64,000 nt of DNA from Lampropedia cohaerens (GCF_001005215.1 NZ_LBNQ01000024.1:1-64000), one strand, 5' to 3'. Numbered from the stretch's first letter, positions 40,469-50,755 are shown. Notes: generated from the letters alone by a model not told the origin. Program-made: numbers and translations.

Positions 40469-43072
40469 ATGGCTCCTGACTCGCTTCTGACCCGCCTGAC
40501 AACGGGCCATCGCCAGCCCTGGCTGCGGCGCCTGGCCTCCGTAGTCCTGACGCTTGGCATAGTGCTGCTGGTGGTGTATGCCCTGCACCACGCGTTGGGC
40601 GAGGTGGACTACCAGCGCGTGCTGCACTACATGGCACGCACGCCGCAGGAGGCGTTGTGGTTGGCCGTGGCGGCCTCGGCGGCGAGCTATCTGGTGCTGA
40701 CGGGCTACGATTTTTCGGCGCTGCGCTACCTGCGCCTGCAAGGGCGCTTGCCATGCACGGCCGTCGGTGTAACTTCCTTCATGGCTTATACCCTGACCAA
40801 CACCGTGGGCCTGGGGGTGTTGGCGGGAGGCGCCGTGCGCATGCGCATGTTCACCCAATGGGGGCTGACGCCGATGCAGGTCACGCGCCTGATTGCCTTC
40901 AATGCCGTGGCCTTTACCGCCGGGCTGACGCTGTATGCAGCGGTGGCCGTGCTGATGGAGGCGCAGGCCGTGGCCGCGTTGGCGTGGCTGCCGGCCGACT
41001 TGCTGCGGGGGGGGGCGCTGGCCGTGCTCGCAGTGGCCGTGCTGTTGCTGGTCGCATGCGCACGTGGCAAGGTGTTGCGCTGGGGAAGCCTGCAGCTGGC
41101 ACTGCCGTCCTTGCCGTTGGCGCTCAGGCAACTGCTCATCACCGGGGCGGACACGCTGTTTGCTGCGCTGACGCTCTGGTTTCTGCTTCCGGGAGGTGAT
41201 CTGTCATGGTGGACGTTTTTCACCTTCTTCATGCTGGCGCTGGCTGCCGGGGTCATCAGCCACGTGCCGGGCGGACTGGGGGTTTTCGAGGTGGTGATGC
41301 TCACGGGACTGGGCGGTGCGCTGTCGGCGTCCTCGCTGGCTGCCGCGCTCGTGCTGTATCGCGTGGTTTATTACTTGCTGCCCCTGGTGGCAGCCTCGAT
41401 GTTGATGGGCGGCTACGCGCTGTGGCTGCGCGTGGCCAGTCGCTCCGGACGTGGCGCGGAGGTGGCGCGGCGCCATCCGACCAGTCTGGGCATTGCGCAG
41501 GGCCTGGCCTGGGTGGCACCGCTGCTGCTGGGGACATTGACATTCACCGCCGGAGTCGTGCTGCTGGTATCGGGAGCGATTCCGGCCAGTCAGGGGGCCG
41601 AGGGGCTGCGCGCGCTGCATGTGCCGGAATTCATGATCGAGGCGTCGCACCTGATCGGCAGTATCTGCGGCCTGCTGCTACTGGTGTTGGCGCGCGGCAT
41701 TGTTTACCGGCTGGATGCCGCCTGGTGGCTGGCACTGATGGTGGCCGGCATCGCATTCTGGATGACCCTGCCCAAGGGATTTCACTGGGTGGAGCTGAGT
41801 CTGTTGGGCGCGCTGTTGGGGCTGCTGCTGCTGTCGCGGGGAGCCTTCAATCGGCATTCGTCGCTGGTGGCCATGCGGTTCGAATACGGCTGGCTGGTGG
41901 CCATTGCCGCGACGCTGGCAGCGACCGGCTGGATCGTTTACTTCACACTGGAGCACGAAGCCTGGAGCCACGCGCAATGGTGGCAGTTCGCGCTGGATCC
42001 GCAGGCTCCGCGCGGCTTGCGCGCCGGCATGCTGGTCGCCATTGCCGCGCTGGTGTGGGGCAGTTGGCAGCTGCTGCGCAGGCCGCCGCGGACGGCATCC
42101 GGGCAGGTCGTCGAACGCGCCCCGGAGTCGGCGGATAGCGGCTTGGACTGGCGCCGGGCTGCGACGCGGGTGTTCCATGCGCCGGACGGCCAGGTTTGTT
42201 TGCATTACCGGGTTTTCGGTCGCAGCTGGGTGGTGCTGCGCGATCCGGAGGGTGTGCAGGATGCCTGGCCCGATGCGCTGCGCGCGTTCATCGACACGGC
42301 GCGCAGCGATCGGATGCGACCGGCCTTTTTCCAGCGCCCGTCGGCACGGCCTGATTTATTGCTGGACGCTGGTCTGCAGTTGCGTACCGTGGGGCAGGCG
42401 CTGGTGCTCGATCTGGGCGGGCCGGCAGCGCCTCGGCAGCCCGCGTCGCTGCCGTCCGGCGTGACCGTCGAACTGCTGCATGGCGATGCGGTGGAGGCAA
42501 GCGATGCGTCGCTGCTGGCGCAGTTGCAGTCCATCTCCAGGCAGTGGACGCAGGCAGTGGCTGCCACGCGCAGGCGGCTGAGCCCGGCTCCGCTGGATGC
42601 GGCACATCTGCGCGAGAGTCTGGTTGCCGTGCTGCGTGAACAGGGACAGGTCGTGGCATTTGCAACGCTGTATGCCGATATTGCCGATGCGCCAGCACAG
42701 GCATCGCCACAGCCGTGGCAGGCGGCATTGACCCTGGTACGCAGCCTGCCGGGGGCCGATGCGGCCTCCGCCCGGACCTTGCAGTTGCTGCACGGCCTGC
42801 TGCCGCAGCTGTCGCATTTAGGGTGCAGGGCGCTTGATCTGGGCCTGCTGCCATGCCAGGCCGAGGAGGGCGACGAAGCGTCTTCGAACTGGCAGCGCAC
42901 GGCGCGCGAAGTGCTGCACCATGGCGAGCTGTTCTATCAGCTCGATCCCGCCCAGTTGCCAGCTGACTGGATACAGGTGCGGCAGCCGCGCGAGCTCGCG
43001 GCGCAGGACAGTGTGTCCGGCTGGCTGGTGCTGGCGGACCTCGCACCAGTAGTGCGCCGCAAGCGTGCGTGA
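40469..43072 (+). CDS. mprF: MprF-like aminoacyl-phosphatidylglycerol synthase/flippase
   Basis: An 867-residue integral membrane protein. MprF transfers lysine or alanine from tRNA to phosphatidylglycerol and flips the product, lowering the negative charge of the envelope. The N-terminal flippase part (about 320 residues, eight helices) contains GVGGxMR-like and SHVPGGLGVFEVVMLTGLGG segments; more helices follow; the C-terminal cytosolic DUF2156 synthase part starts near residue 570 (VCLHYRVFGRSWVVLRDPEG). ATG 40469 is preferred to a GTG at 40415. Which amino acid is used cannot be told from sequence. It converges with infA. Confidence 0.88.
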   Translation: MAPDSLLTRLTTGHRQPWLRRLASVVLTLGIVLLVVYALHHALGEVDYQRVLHYMARTPQEALWLAVAASAASYLVLTGYDFSALRYLRLQGRLPCTAVGVTSFMAYTLTNTVGLGVLAGGAVRMRMFTQWGLTPMQVTRLIAFNAVAFTAGLTLYAAVAVLMEAQAVAALAWLPADLLRGGALAVLAVAVLLLVACARGKVLRWGSLQLALPSLPLALRQLLITGADTLFAALTLWFLLPGGDLSWWTFFTFFMLALAAGVISHVPGGLGVFEVVMLTGLGGALSASSLAAALVLYRVVYYLLPLVAASMLMGGYALWLRVASRSGRGAEVARRHPTSLGIAQGLAWVAPLLLGTLTFTAGVVLLVSGAIPASQGAEGLRALHVPEFMIEASHLIGSICGLLLLVLARGIVYRLDAAWWLALMVAGIAFWMTLPKGFHWVELSLLGALLGLLLLSRGAFNRHSSLVAMRFEYGWLVAIAATLAATGWIVYFTLEHEAWSHAQWWQFALDPQAPRGLRAGMLVAIAALVWGSWQLLRRPPRTASGQVVERAPESADSGLDWRRAATRVFHAPDGQVCLHYRVFGRSWVVLRDPEGVQDAWPDALRAFIDTARSDRMRPAFFQRPSARPDLLLDAGLQLRTVGQALVLDLGGPAAPRQPASLPSGVTVELLHGDAVEASDASLLAQLQSISRQWTQAVAATRRRLSPAPLDAAHLRESLVAVLREQGQVVAFATLYADIADAPAQASPQPWQAALTLVRSLPGADAASARTLQLLHGLLPQLSHLGCRALDLGLLPCQAEEGDEASSNWQRTAREVLHHGELFYQLDPAQLPADWIQVRQPRELAAQDSVSGWLVLADLAPVVRRKRA

Positions 43073-43092
43073 ACGCCTGCGGGCAAGGCGCT

Positions 43093-43362
43093 TTAGCGCC
43101 GGTTGCCGCGATGTTGTGGGCGTGGCGCGCCGCCGGCGCGTGGCTCCAGGTGACGGAACGTGATGCGGCCCTTCGTCAGGTCATAGGGCGACATTTCCAG
43201 CGTGACCTTGTCGCCCGCGAGAATGCGGATGCGGTGCTTGCGCATCTTGCCGCCGGTGTAGGCAATCAGTTCGTGACCGTTGTCGAGCGTGACGCGGTAG
43301 CGCGCATCGGGCAGGACTTCGTCGATCTTTCCGCCCATTTCAATCAGTTCTTCTTTTGCCAT
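43093..43362 (-). CDS. infA: Translation initiation factor IF-1 with extended tail
   Basis: An 89-residue IF-1. The OB fold is standard: [59 protein letters not shown] and [11 protein letters not shown]. The family is usually about 72 residues; the extra basic C-terminal tail (after RHLEPR) is typical of the second infA copy found in Burkholderiales. The ribosomal-protein infA gene is expected elsewhere. A promoter at 43771-43798 would give a leader of about 400 nt. It converges with mprF with only 20 bp between stop codons. Confidence 0.95.
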   Translation of the reverse strand: MAKEELIEMGGKIDEVLPDARYRVTLDNGHELIAYTGGKMRKHRIRILAGDKVTLEMSPYDLTKGRITFRHLEPRAGGAPRPQHRGNRR

Positions 43363-43770
43363 GTATGTGGTGTCCTCTGCAATTGGAAAGCGCACGCATT
43401 CTTTGGCGATGCGTGGCAGCAGCCGGGCGTTGGCACGGCTGCCTGAAACAGGTCTGTCGGCAGGGCAGACCCTGGAAAGCCGCGCGAGCGCCGGGTGCAA
43501 CCCCTTGGGCGCCAGAGAAGCGTTGGTCAACAGCGCAAGGGGATGTGGCGGGCTTTAGGGACGCAAGGCATTCATCCGATGCGGGCGCCTGGCCTTCACG
43601 GATGTCGAACCCAAGGCCAGTCGGTGGCCATGGCCTCGGATACGGGGAAAAAGGCTTGGAGCTTGCGCCGGGCGGCCCCTCAAAACGCTGGTTACGCAGC
43701 AGGTCGTGCAATCACTCCTGCCAGGCAGAAGCTGAGAACGAAAATGGGGGCGTTGCGCGGGAAACGCAGC
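43363..43770. other. Long region upstream of infA, likely untranslated leader
   Basis: About 400 bp between the promoter at 43771-43798 and infA. No coding frame here is convincing and no known riboswitch or RNA gene is recognised. Confidence 0.4.
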
Positions 43771-43798
43771 ATTCTAACACCTGGGCACGGTCTGTGAA
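43771..43798 (-). promoter_or_regulatory. Sigma70-type promoter reading towards infA
   Basis: On the minus strand TTCACA (43793-43798) and TAGAAT (43771-43776) are 16 bp apart. The position is between the end of pabBC and infA, and no other gene on this strand intervenes. Confidence 0.5.
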
Positions 43799-43892
43799 AT
43801 CCGCCTGCGTATTGCCTGCGTTGCAGTGCGGGACGTAGGAAAAGATGGTGACCAGGCACTGCGTGGACTGGGGGCGGCACTTTCAGGGCGCT

Positions 43893-45833
43893 TCACAGCA
43901 GTCGTGCTGGCAGTGCGCCCCGCAGGCTGTTGGTAACGAGGATGGCACGAGCTGCCCGCAGGTCCTCCAGGCGCAGCTGCTGCTCGCGCGTGGGCCATGC
44001 GGGGTCATCGAGCAACACGCTGCGCATCACGCCAGGCAGCACGCCGTCGGACAGCGGCGGCGTCAGCCACGGCGCATCTGGACCATCCTCCATGCGCACG
44101 AACACATTGCTGCGCGCGCCCTCGGTCAAAAAGCCTGCTTCGTTGAAGAACAATGCGTCGAAGGCGCCCTGCGCCATGGCCTGCCGCAGTGCCGCGTCGT
44201 AGTCGGCGCGTAGTGTCGTCTTGTGACGGCGCAACCAGGCGGGCACCCGGCTGGGGCTCGGCGCAATGGTGAGGGAAACGGGACCATGCGGCAAGGGATC
44301 GAGCACGGCGTGCGTCAGCGCCAGCGTGCCGTCTTGCTGCAGCGCCATGCGCAAGCGCCAGGCGGGTCGCGAGGTACGCTCAGCGTGGTGCCGGGCGATG
44401 TAGGCCTGCACGGCCTCCTCCCAGCTGCTTAGCAGCGCGTGGCAGAAACCCAGTTCCTGCGCGCTGGCCGTCAGCCGCGCGCAGTGGCGGTGCCAATGGG
44501 CAGGAAGTGCGGCGCCTGCTGGCAGCAGCATGGTCTCGAATAGGGCAAAGCCGGCCATGGCATGCTGGGCGAAGCGGGCCTTGAGATGGCACTCGCGCCA
44601 TTCGTCCTCGGCGCGGCTATCCCATGTGATGCCGGCACCGACCGGCAGCCTGGCGCGCCGCGGCTGATCCGGCCGCTCTGGCTGATCGAGAAACAGTGTG
44701 CGAATGGGCACGGACAGGCAGTAGTCGAGCGTTGGTTTTTGAGGGTCGCCACGTGTGTCATGGTCATGCGCGCTCAAGGCAGCCCAGCCAATGGCGCCGG
44801 TGTAAAGGCCGCGGTGATAGGGCCGCGCATCCGCTGCACTGCTGCCGTGCCCCTCGATCTGCGCAATCAGCGCCATGGTCTTGCGTTTGGGCGCTCCGGT
44901 AATGGAGCCGCACGGGAAGGTGGCGCGCAGCACGTCAGCCAGATCCACGCCCTCGCGCAGCTCGGCCTCGATGGTGCTGGTCATGCTGAGCACGCCGTCG
45001 TTGCGCTGCACCGCAAACAGCTGCGGGACATGGACGCTGCCGGTGCGCGCCACGCGGCCCAAGTCGTTGCGCAGCAGGTCGACGATCATGACATTCTCGG
45101 CGCGATTCTTGGCATCGCTGCGCAGCCAGTCGCAGCTGGCCTGCATTTGCTGCGGCGTGTGGCCAGCCGGGGCCGTGCCCTTCATCGGTCGTGCAGTGAT
45201 GCGCCGGCCCTTGACCTGCACAAATAGCTCGGGCGAGAGCGACAGCACCCACTGCGCGTGCGCGCTTGCATGGGGCAGGTGCAGCAAGGCGCCGAACTCC
45301 GCGCGCTGGCGGCTGCGCAAGCTGCGATAGAGCGCGATGGGCGAGCCCCAAGCACGCCCCTCAAAGGCAAAGGTGTGGTTGACCTGGTAGGTGTCGCCCC
45401 GCGCGATGGCCGCGTGTATCTCCGCCAGCTGCGCGGCGTGCTGTTGCTGGGAGATGCCGGGGCGCCATCCGAGCAGGCCTGCGTCGGCCTGATCGTGCTG
45501 TGGCGGGCACTGCGCGTTCAGCCAGGCACTCACCTGCGCCTGACGCAGCAGCTGTTGTTGTTCAAACAGTTCGGCGCGCAGCTGCGGCCGCGTGGCGTCG
45601 CCCTGGGGCGTGGCCGCTGTCAGGCCGTGCAAGCTCAAGCCCCATTCGTAGTCGGCCAGCAGGACGGCGTGCAGGCCCTGTGCGAGTGCGGCATGCAGGC
45701 GCGCCTGCCACTCATCGAGTTGCGTAGCATCGTCACAGCAGAGCTGGCCCTGCCAGCGGGTGTAGAGTCTGCTGGCGGCCCGTTCGGCGGGCGCGTGGTG
45801 GTCGTCCAGCAGCGCGAAAGCCGGATGTGTCAC
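43893..45833 (-). CDS. pabB: Aminodeoxychorismate synthase/lyase fusion (PabB-PabC)
   Basis: A 646-residue fusion that makes 4-aminobenzoate for folate. The N-terminal part (to about residue 385) is the chorismate-binding synthase: the PabB-type lysine motif is RPMKGTAPAG, and the Mg/chorismate sites are in ENVMIVDLLRNDLGRV, FPCGSITGAPKRKTM and RGLYTGAIGW. The C-terminal part is a PLP-dependent fold IV lyase (FALFETMLLPAG, HKTTLRADYD with the PLP lysine, FNEAGFLTEGARSNVF). The glutaminase subunit PabA must be encoded elsewhere. It starts with GTG overlapping the tesA stop (GTGA). Fusion of both steps in one chain is common in betaproteobacteria. Confidence 0.93.
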   Translation of the reverse strand: MTHPAFALLDDHHAPAERAASRLYTRWQGQLCCDDATQLDEWQARLHAALAQGLHAVLLADYEWGLSLHGLTAATPQGDATRPQLRAELFEQQQLLRQAQVSAWLNAQCPPQHDQADAGLLGWRPGISQQQHAAQLAEIHAAIARGDTYQVNHTFAFEGRAWGSPIALYRSLRSRQRAEFGALLHLPHASAHAQWVLSLSPELFVQVKGRRITARPMKGTAPAGHTPQQMQASCDWLRSDAKNRAENVMIVDLLRNDLGRVARTGSVHVPQLFAVQRNDGVLSMTSTIEAELREGVDLADVLRATFPCGSITGAPKRKTMALIAQIEGHGSSAADARPYHRGLYTGAIGWAALSAHDHDTRGDPQKPTLDYCLSVPIRTLFLDQPERPDQPRRARLPVGAGITWDSRAEDEWRECHLKARFAQHAMAGFALFETMLLPAGAALPAHWHRHCARLTASAQELGFCHALLSSWEEAVQAYIARHHAERTSRPAWRLRMALQQDGTLALTHAVLDPLPHGPVSLTIAPSPSRVPAWLRRHKTTLRADYDAALRQAMAQGAFDALFFNEAGFLTEGARSNVFVRMEDGPDAPWLTPPLSDGVLPGVMRSVLLDDPAWPTREQQLRLEDLRAARAILVTNSLRGALPARLL

Positions 45834-46513
45834 TGCAGCATTGCCTCAATGGCTGGCCAGACTGTCTCAAGGATGAGCGGCTGTGCGGATGCATTGGGAT
45901 GGATGCGGTCAGGCTGGAAGTAGCGCTGCAGATCGGCCGGATCCGCAATGGCCTCCAGCATGAACGGCACCAGTGCGACGCCGGGTAGTTGCGCGACGTC
46001 CTCGAACACTTGAGCGAAATCACGGCTGTACTGTGCGCCGTAGTTGGGTGGCACCTGCATGCCCAGCAGCAGCACATGGGCACTTGCTGCCTGTGCGGCT
46101 TCAACCATGGCCTCCAGGTTTTCGCGCGTGCTGGTCAGCGGCAGGCCGCGCAGCGCGTCGTTGCCGCCCAGTTCGATGATGATGTACGCTGGCTGGTGCG
46201 CCTTGAGCAGAGCCGGCAGCCGGCTGCGGCCACCGGCAGTGGTTTCGCCGCTGATGCTGGCGTTGATGACCTCAATGGCGTGGCCCTGCTGGCGCAGGCG
46301 CTCGGCCAACAGGGCCACCCAGCCCTGTCCGCGCGCCAGGCCGTATTCGGCACTGATGGAGTCGCCGACGATCAGCATGCGTGCAGCGCCTGCGCCCGGC
46401 TGCGCCTGCACCTGCCGCATCGGCAGCAGGCACAGCGCAGTGGCCAGCAATAACCCCCCGCACGCAAACAGCATCCGGCGGGCGCTAAAGTCCAGAGAAT
46501 GAAAGATACGCAT
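45830..46513 (-). CDS. tesA: Periplasmic arylesterase / acyl-CoA thioesterase I (TesA)
   Basis: A 227-residue GDSL/SGNH hydrolase. Block I is IVGDSISAEYGL with the nucleophile Ser, block III GGNDALRG with Asn, block V DRIHPNASAQ with Asp and His. A signal peptide is present (RRMLFACGGLLLATALCLLP, cleaved after VQAQ), so it acts in the periplasm. ATG 46513 keeps the two arginines before the hydrophobic core; ATG 46474 is the alternative and would remove an overlap with the divergent ATPase gene. Divergent tesA and ybbA is the arrangement in E. coli too. Confidence 0.9.
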   Translation of the reverse strand: MRIFHSLDFSARRMLFACGGLLLATALCLLPMRQVQAQPGAGAARMLIVGDSISAEYGLARGQGWVALLAERLRQQGHAIEVINASISGETTAGGRSRLPALLKAHQPAYIIIELGGNDALRGLPLTSTRENLEAMVEAAQAASAHVLLLGMQVPPNYGAQYSRDFAQVFEDVAQLPGVALVPFMLEAIADPADLQRYFQPDRIHPNASAQPLILETVWPAIEAMLQ

Positions 46514-47209
46514 CACGATGTGGCTCCGCAGGCAGAGGCCATGATTATCACGGAGGGACTGGGCAAGTCGGTGACGGATTCGACCGGCACGCTGCAGATT
46601 CTGCACGATGTCAATCTGGTTTTCCCGGCGCGGCAGACGGCGGCCATCGTTGGTGCCTCCGGCTCGGGCAAGAGCACGCTGCTGTCCATCCTCGCGGGGC
46701 TGGATACGCCCACCCAGGGCACGGTACGGTTGGCCAGGGAGGATTTGTTCGCGCTGGATGAGGACCGCCGTGCCGCCCTGCGCGCGGCAAGGACCGGCTT
46801 TGTGTTTCAGAACTTCCAGCTGCTGGCGAGCTTGACGGCGCTGGAGAATGTGATGCTGCCTCTGGAGCTTGCGGGCCGACGCAACGCACGCCAGCTGGCT
46901 GCCGAAATGCTGCAGCGTGTGGGCCTGTCAGCGCGGTTGCACCAGTACCCCAAAGTGCTCTCCGGGGGCGAGCAGCAGCGCGTGGCACTGGCGCGGGCGT
47001 TTGTTGTGCAGCCACAGGTGCTGTTCGCCGACGAACCCACGGGCAGCCTCGACTTTGCTACTGGTCAGGCAGTGATGGAGCTGATGCTGCAACTCAATGC
47101 CGAGCTGGGTACTACCCTCATCATGGTCACCCATGACCGGGCGTTGGCCGCACGTTGCGCCATGCAGGTGCGCATTGAAGCGGGCCGAGTGGCTGAAGTG
47201 ACTCCGTAG
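46499..47209 (+). CDS. ybbA: YbbA/LolD-type ABC transporter ATPase
   Basis: A 236-residue ATP-binding subunit. Walker A is [12 protein letters not shown]-loop FVFQNFQLL, signature [15 protein letters not shown], Walker [12 protein letters not shown] and H-loop MVTHD. The MacB/LolD/YbbA subgroup powers mechanotransmission-type permeases. In E. coli the partner ybbP follows directly; here the next gene is a small secreted protein and no permease of this family is found in the window. The start region overlaps tesA on the other strand, and a start at codon 15 ([11 protein letters not shown]) is possible. Confidence 0.88.
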   Translation: MKDTHHDVAPQAEAMIITEGLGKSVTDSTGTLQILHDVNLVFPARQTAAIVGASGSGKSTLLSILAGLDTPTQGTVRLAREDLFALDEDRRAALRAARTGFVFQNFQLLASLTALENVMLPLELAGRRNARQLAAEMLQRVGLSARLHQYPKVLSGGEQQRVALARAFVVQPQVLFADEPTGSLDFATGQAVMELMLQLNAELGTTLIMVTHDRALAARCAMQVRIEAGRVAEVTP

Positions 47210-47371
47210 TGCGCGTGGGGGCAGTCGGCTTGGCAGTGGCAGGCAACTTTGCACAGCTTCACGTCCGAGTTGGGAACCAGCCACGCATCGCTGGACTCCA
47301 AACCCTACAATGCGTCAGATTGCGATAGCAGCGGCGCTTCGCATTCATTCACTCACTAGAGGATACCCACC

Positions 47372-47647
47372 ATGCGTATTGTGCACACGCTTGTTGTTGC
47401 TGCCCTGGCCGCCTTGGTGGCCGTGGCCGGCAGTACCTGGGCCGAGTCGCTCAAGGGCCGTGTGGAGGCGGTGGATGCGGGCAGCGGCACGATCCGCCTC
47501 AATGGCATCACTTTCCAGACCACGGCGCAGACGCGCTTCAGCGGCTATTCCGACCTTCGGGCCATTCAGCCCGGTGAGCGCGTTACCATTGAGTTTTCGC
47601 GCGATGGTGCGCGCTACGTGGCGACGGCGGTTGCGCAGGAAGACTGA
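47372..47647 (+). CDS. Small secreted OB-fold-like protein, DUF5666-like (copy 1)
   Basis: A 91-residue protein with a signal peptide (MRIVHTLVVAALAALVAVAG, cut near TWAES). The mature part is a short all-beta pattern: SLKGRVEAVDAGSGTIRLNG, ITFQTTAQTRFSGYSDLR, IQPGERVTIEFSRDG, YVATAV. This resembles DUF5666/OB-fold domains that occur in secreted proteins of unknown role. The next gene encodes a clear paralogue, so a local duplication is likely. AGGATACCC lies before the ATG as a moderate ribosome binding site. Confidence 0.7.
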   Translation: MRIVHTLVVAALAALVAVAGSTWAESLKGRVEAVDAGSGTIRLNGITFQTTAQTRFSGYSDLRAIQPGERVTIEFSRDGARYVATAVAQED

Positions 47648-47713
47648 TGGCGCTGCTGCTTGGCACTGTGCGCGCTTATTCGTGACTATGGTTTTTACCA
47701 AGGCAGGCATTCC

Positions 47714-48007
47714 ATGATGACATTGATGCGCAAGGGCTCGCTGGCTGCATTGGCCACGGTGGCGCTGGCTGCGTGCGCGACGACCAGTTCGTTTGCCGAG
47801 ACCCTCAAAGGCCGCGTGGACGTGGCCAACCACAGCAACAAGACACTGGTCGTGGCGGGCATCACCTTCCAGACCGGCGCCGGGACGGTGTACATCGAGC
47901 CGCTGAAGTCTTTCGAAGACATCCGGCAGGGCCAGAAGGTCAGTGTGGAGTTCGACCGCTCTGGCTCCAACGTCTATACGGCAACGAAGATCAGCCTGGA
48001 GAATTGA
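47714..48007 (+). CDS. Small secreted OB-fold-like protein, DUF5666-like (copy 2)
   Basis: A 97-residue paralogue of the preceding gene. The shared frame is (S/T)LKGRV, GITFQT, DIRQGQKVSVEFDRSG, VYTATKISLE. The N-terminus has a hydrophobic segment with ALAACATTSSFAET; AAC could be a lipobox, making this copy a lipoprotein, or signal peptidase I could cut after SSFA. An in-frame upstream extension to 47660 is ignored because it lacks a signal sequence. A bidirectional terminator follows. Confidence 0.7.
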   Translation: MMTLMRKGSLAALATVALAACATTSSFAETLKGRVDVANHSNKTLVVAGITFQTGAGTVYIEPLKSFEDIRQGQKVSVEFDRSGSNVYTATKISLEN

Positions 48008-48066
48008 CGCAGCTGCCGTTTCCTTGTGCGCGCCAGACGGCGTGTGCGGTGCACCGCCTCATCGTG

Positions 48067-48098
48067 AAAAAGACCACTGCTTCAGTGGTCTTTGTTTT
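48067..48098. terminator. Bidirectional intrinsic terminator between copy 2 and alaS
   Basis: An 11-bp perfect stem AAAGACCACTG/CAGTGGTCTTT with a 3-nt loop is flanked by TTTGTTTT on the plus strand and by TTTTT on the minus strand. It serves both the secreted-protein gene and convergent alaS. Confidence 0.9.
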
Positions 48099-48130
48099 GC
48101 CCGCAGTGCATGCGGGCCGTAAACAGATTC

Positions 48131-50755
48131 TTAGCTGCGTTCAGCCACCCACGCCTGCACCGATGCCAGTGCCTGCGGCAGTGCGGCAGGGTTGTTGCCG
48201 CCGGCCATGGCCATATCGGGCTTGCCGCCGCCCTTGCCGCCCAGTTGCGTGGCGACGAAGTTGACGAGCTCGCCGGCCTTCAGCGTGCTGGTGCGATCTC
48301 GGGTCACGCCAGCTGCCAGCTGGACTTTGTCGCCATCAACAGCGGCCAGCACGATGGCGGCGCTGCCGAGCTTGTCCTTGAGCTTGTCCACCGTCTCGCG
48401 CAAGGTCTTCGCATCGGCACCTTCGAGCTTGGCAGCCAGCACCTTGATGCCGTTAATGTCGGAAGCCTGTGCGGCGAGATCATCGCCCTGGCTGGAGGCA
48501 AGCTTGCCTTTGAGCGCGGCAATTTCCTTTTCCAGCGCCCTGGCATGTTCCAGCTGGGCTTCCAGCCGGGTCTGCAGTTCGGAAGGGGTGCTCTTGAGCG
48601 TGCGCGCGGCCTGGGTCACAGTGGCCTCAAGTTGCTGTATATAGCGCACCGCCTTGGGACCGGTGATGGCTTCGACGCGGCGAATTCCCGCGGCCACCCC
48701 GCTTTCGGCCACCAGCTTGAACAGGCCGATTTCCCCCGTCCGATTGACGTGCGTGCCGCCGCACAGTTCGCGCGAGCTGCCGATGTCGACCACGCGCACG
48801 GTTTCCCCATACTTTTCGCCAAACAGCATCATGGCGCCAGTCTGCTTGGCGGCTTCGATGTCCATCACGCGAATCTGCGTGGGCGCATCGGCGATGATCT
48901 CCGCGTTGACCAGCTGCTCGATGCGGTGCAACTGCTCCTGCGAGATGGGGCTGGGCTGCACGAAGTCAAAGCGCGTCTTGTCCTCATCGACCAGCGAGCC
49001 CTTTTGCTGGACATGCTCGCCCAGTGTCTCGCGCAGGGCCTTGTGCAGCAGGTGGGTGACGCTGTGGTTGCGCGTTGTGGCGGTGCGCAGCTCGGCATTG
49101 ACCTGCGCGCGTATGCGCTCGCCTACGCGCAGCGTGCCGGTTTGCAGCACGCCATGGTGGCCGAATACGTCGGCCTTGATTTTCTGCGTGTCCTGCACAT
49201 CGAAGACGGCCACTTCGCTGCGGATTGTGCCGCGGTCGCCAACCTGTCCGCCGGACTCGGCGTAGAACGGCGTGACGTCCAGTACCACCACGCCGCTCTG
49301 GCCGGCCGTGAGTGTCTGCACGGGCTCGCCATCGGCATACAGGGCGAGCACCTTCGCGTCCTCCTGCAAGCTGTCGTAGCCGGTGAAGGTGGTGGGCAGG
49401 CCGTCGTACTGCAGGCCACGTTCCATCTTGAACTTGCCGGCGGCACGGGCGGTGGATTTCTGATGCTGCATGGCTGCATCAAAGCCCGCCTCGTCAACAC
49501 TGACGCCGCGCTCGCGGCAGACGTCCTGCGTCAGGTCGAGGGGGAAGCCGTAGGTGTCGTGCAGCTTGAAGGCCACGTCCCCCGGTAGCACCTGGCTGCC
49601 ATCGGCCAGTGCGCTGTCGAGGATGTGCATGCCGTTGGCCAGCGTCTCGAAGAACCGCTCTTCCTCCAGCCTGAGCACCTCGGTGATGTGCGCCTGCTGC
49701 TCCTTGAGCTTGGGGTAGGCCGCGCCCATCTGCACCACCAGATCGTCCACAAGCTTGTGAAAGAACGGCGTTTTCTGGCCCAGTTTGTAGCCATGGCGAA
49801 TGGCGCGGCGGATGATGCGCCGCTGCACGTAGCCGCGCCCCTCATTGGAGGGCAGCACGCCGTCAGCCACCAGAAAGGCGGTGGCGCGGATGTGATCGGC
49901 AATCACCTTGAGCGAGGGGCTGTCCAGCTCGGTGGAATTGGTCTCGCGCGCGGCAGCCTGAATCAGCGCGGCAAACAGGTCAATCTCGTAGTTGCTGTGC
50001 ACGCCCTGCAAAATGGCAGCCACGCGCTCCAGCCCCATGCCGGTATCGACGCAGGGTGCCGGCAATGGCTTGACCGAGCCATCGGGCTGCATGTCGAACT
50101 GCATGAACACGTGGTTCCAGATCTCGATGAAGCGGTCGCCATCCTCGTCGGGGCTGCCGGGAGGCCCGCCAGGGATGTGCGGCCCGTGGTCGTAGAACAC
50201 CTCCGAGCAAGGCCCGCATGGGCCCGTGTCGGCCATCATCCAGAAGTTGTCGCTCTTGTACTTGCCGCCCTTGTTGTCGCCGATGCGGATGACACGCTCG
50301 GGCGGCAGGCCGATTTCTTTGGTCCAGATGTCGTAGGCCTCGTCATCCTCGTGGTAGACGGTCGCCAGCAGCTTTTCCGGCGGCAGCAAGAAAACTTGTG
50401 TCAGCAGCTCCCAGCCCCAGTGGATGGACTCACGCTTGAAGTAGTCGCCAAACGACCAGTTGCCCAGCATCTCGAAGAACGTGTGGTGGCGCGCGGTGTA
50501 GCCTACGTTCTCCAGGTCATTGTGCTTGCCGCCTGCGCGCAGGCAGGTCTGCACCGATGTGGCGCGCACGTAGGGGCGCTTGTCCGTGCCGAGAAACACG
50601 TCCTTGAATTGCACCATACCCGAATTGGTGAACATCAAGGTCGGATCGTTGGCCGGCACCAGCGAACTGGACGGCACCACGGTGTGGCCGCGTGCGGCAA
50701 AGAAGTCCAGAAAGCTCTGGCGGATTTCAGCAACGGTAAAGCGGGGAGTGGTCAT
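48131..50755 (-). CDS. alaS: Alanyl-tRNA synthetase
   Basis: An 874-residue class II synthetase. The N-terminus [20 protein letters not shown], motif 2 [18 protein letters not shown], motif 3 [13 protein letters not shown], the editing domain with [13 protein letters not shown], the zinc-site cysteine and histidine in [14 protein letters not shown], and the C-terminal C-Ala domain ending [12 protein letters not shown] are all visible. Length is normal. The ATG at 50755 is the family start; the open frame beyond it runs through the tRNA gene. Confidence 0.98.
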   Translation of the reverse strand: MTTPRFTVAEIRQSFLDFFAARGHTVVPSSSLVPANDPTLMFTNSGMVQFKDVFLGTDKRPYVRATSVQTCLRAGGKHNDLENVGYTARHHTFFEMLGNWSFGDYFKRESIHWGWELLTQVFLLPPEKLLATVYHEDDEAYDIWTKEIGLPPERVIRIGDNKGGKYKSDNFWMMADTGPCGPCSEVFYDHGPHIPGGPPGSPDEDGDRFIEIWNHVFMQFDMQPDGSVKPLPAPCVDTGMGLERVAAILQGVHSNYEIDLFAALIQAAARETNSTELDSPSLKVIADHIRATAFLVADGVLPSNEGRGYVQRRIIRRAIRHGYKLGQKTPFFHKLVDDLVVQMGAAYPKLKEQQAHITEVLRLEEERFFETLANGMHILDSALADGSQVLPGDVAFKLHDTYGFPLDLTQDVCRERGVSVDEAGFDAAMQHQKSTARAAGKFKMERGLQYDGLPTTFTGYDSLQEDAKVLALYADGEPVQTLTAGQSGVVVLDVTPFYAESGGQVGDRGTIRSEVAVFDVQDTQKIKADVFGHHGVLQTGTLRVGERIRAQVNAELRTATTRNHSVTHLLHKALRETLGEHVQQKGSLVDEDKTRFDFVQPSPISQEQLHRIEQLVNAEIIADAPTQIRVMDIEAAKQTGAMMLFGEKYGETVRVVDIGSSRELCGGTHVNRTGEIGLFKLVAESGVAAGIRRVEAITGPKAVRYIQQLEATVTQAARTLKSTPSELQTRLEAQLEHARALEKEIAALKGKLASSQGDDLAAQASDINGIKVLAAKLEGADAKTLRETVDKLKDKLGSAAIVLAAVDGDKVQLAAGVTRDRTSTLKAGELVNFVATQLGGKGGGKPDMAMAGGNNPAALPQALASVQAWVAERS

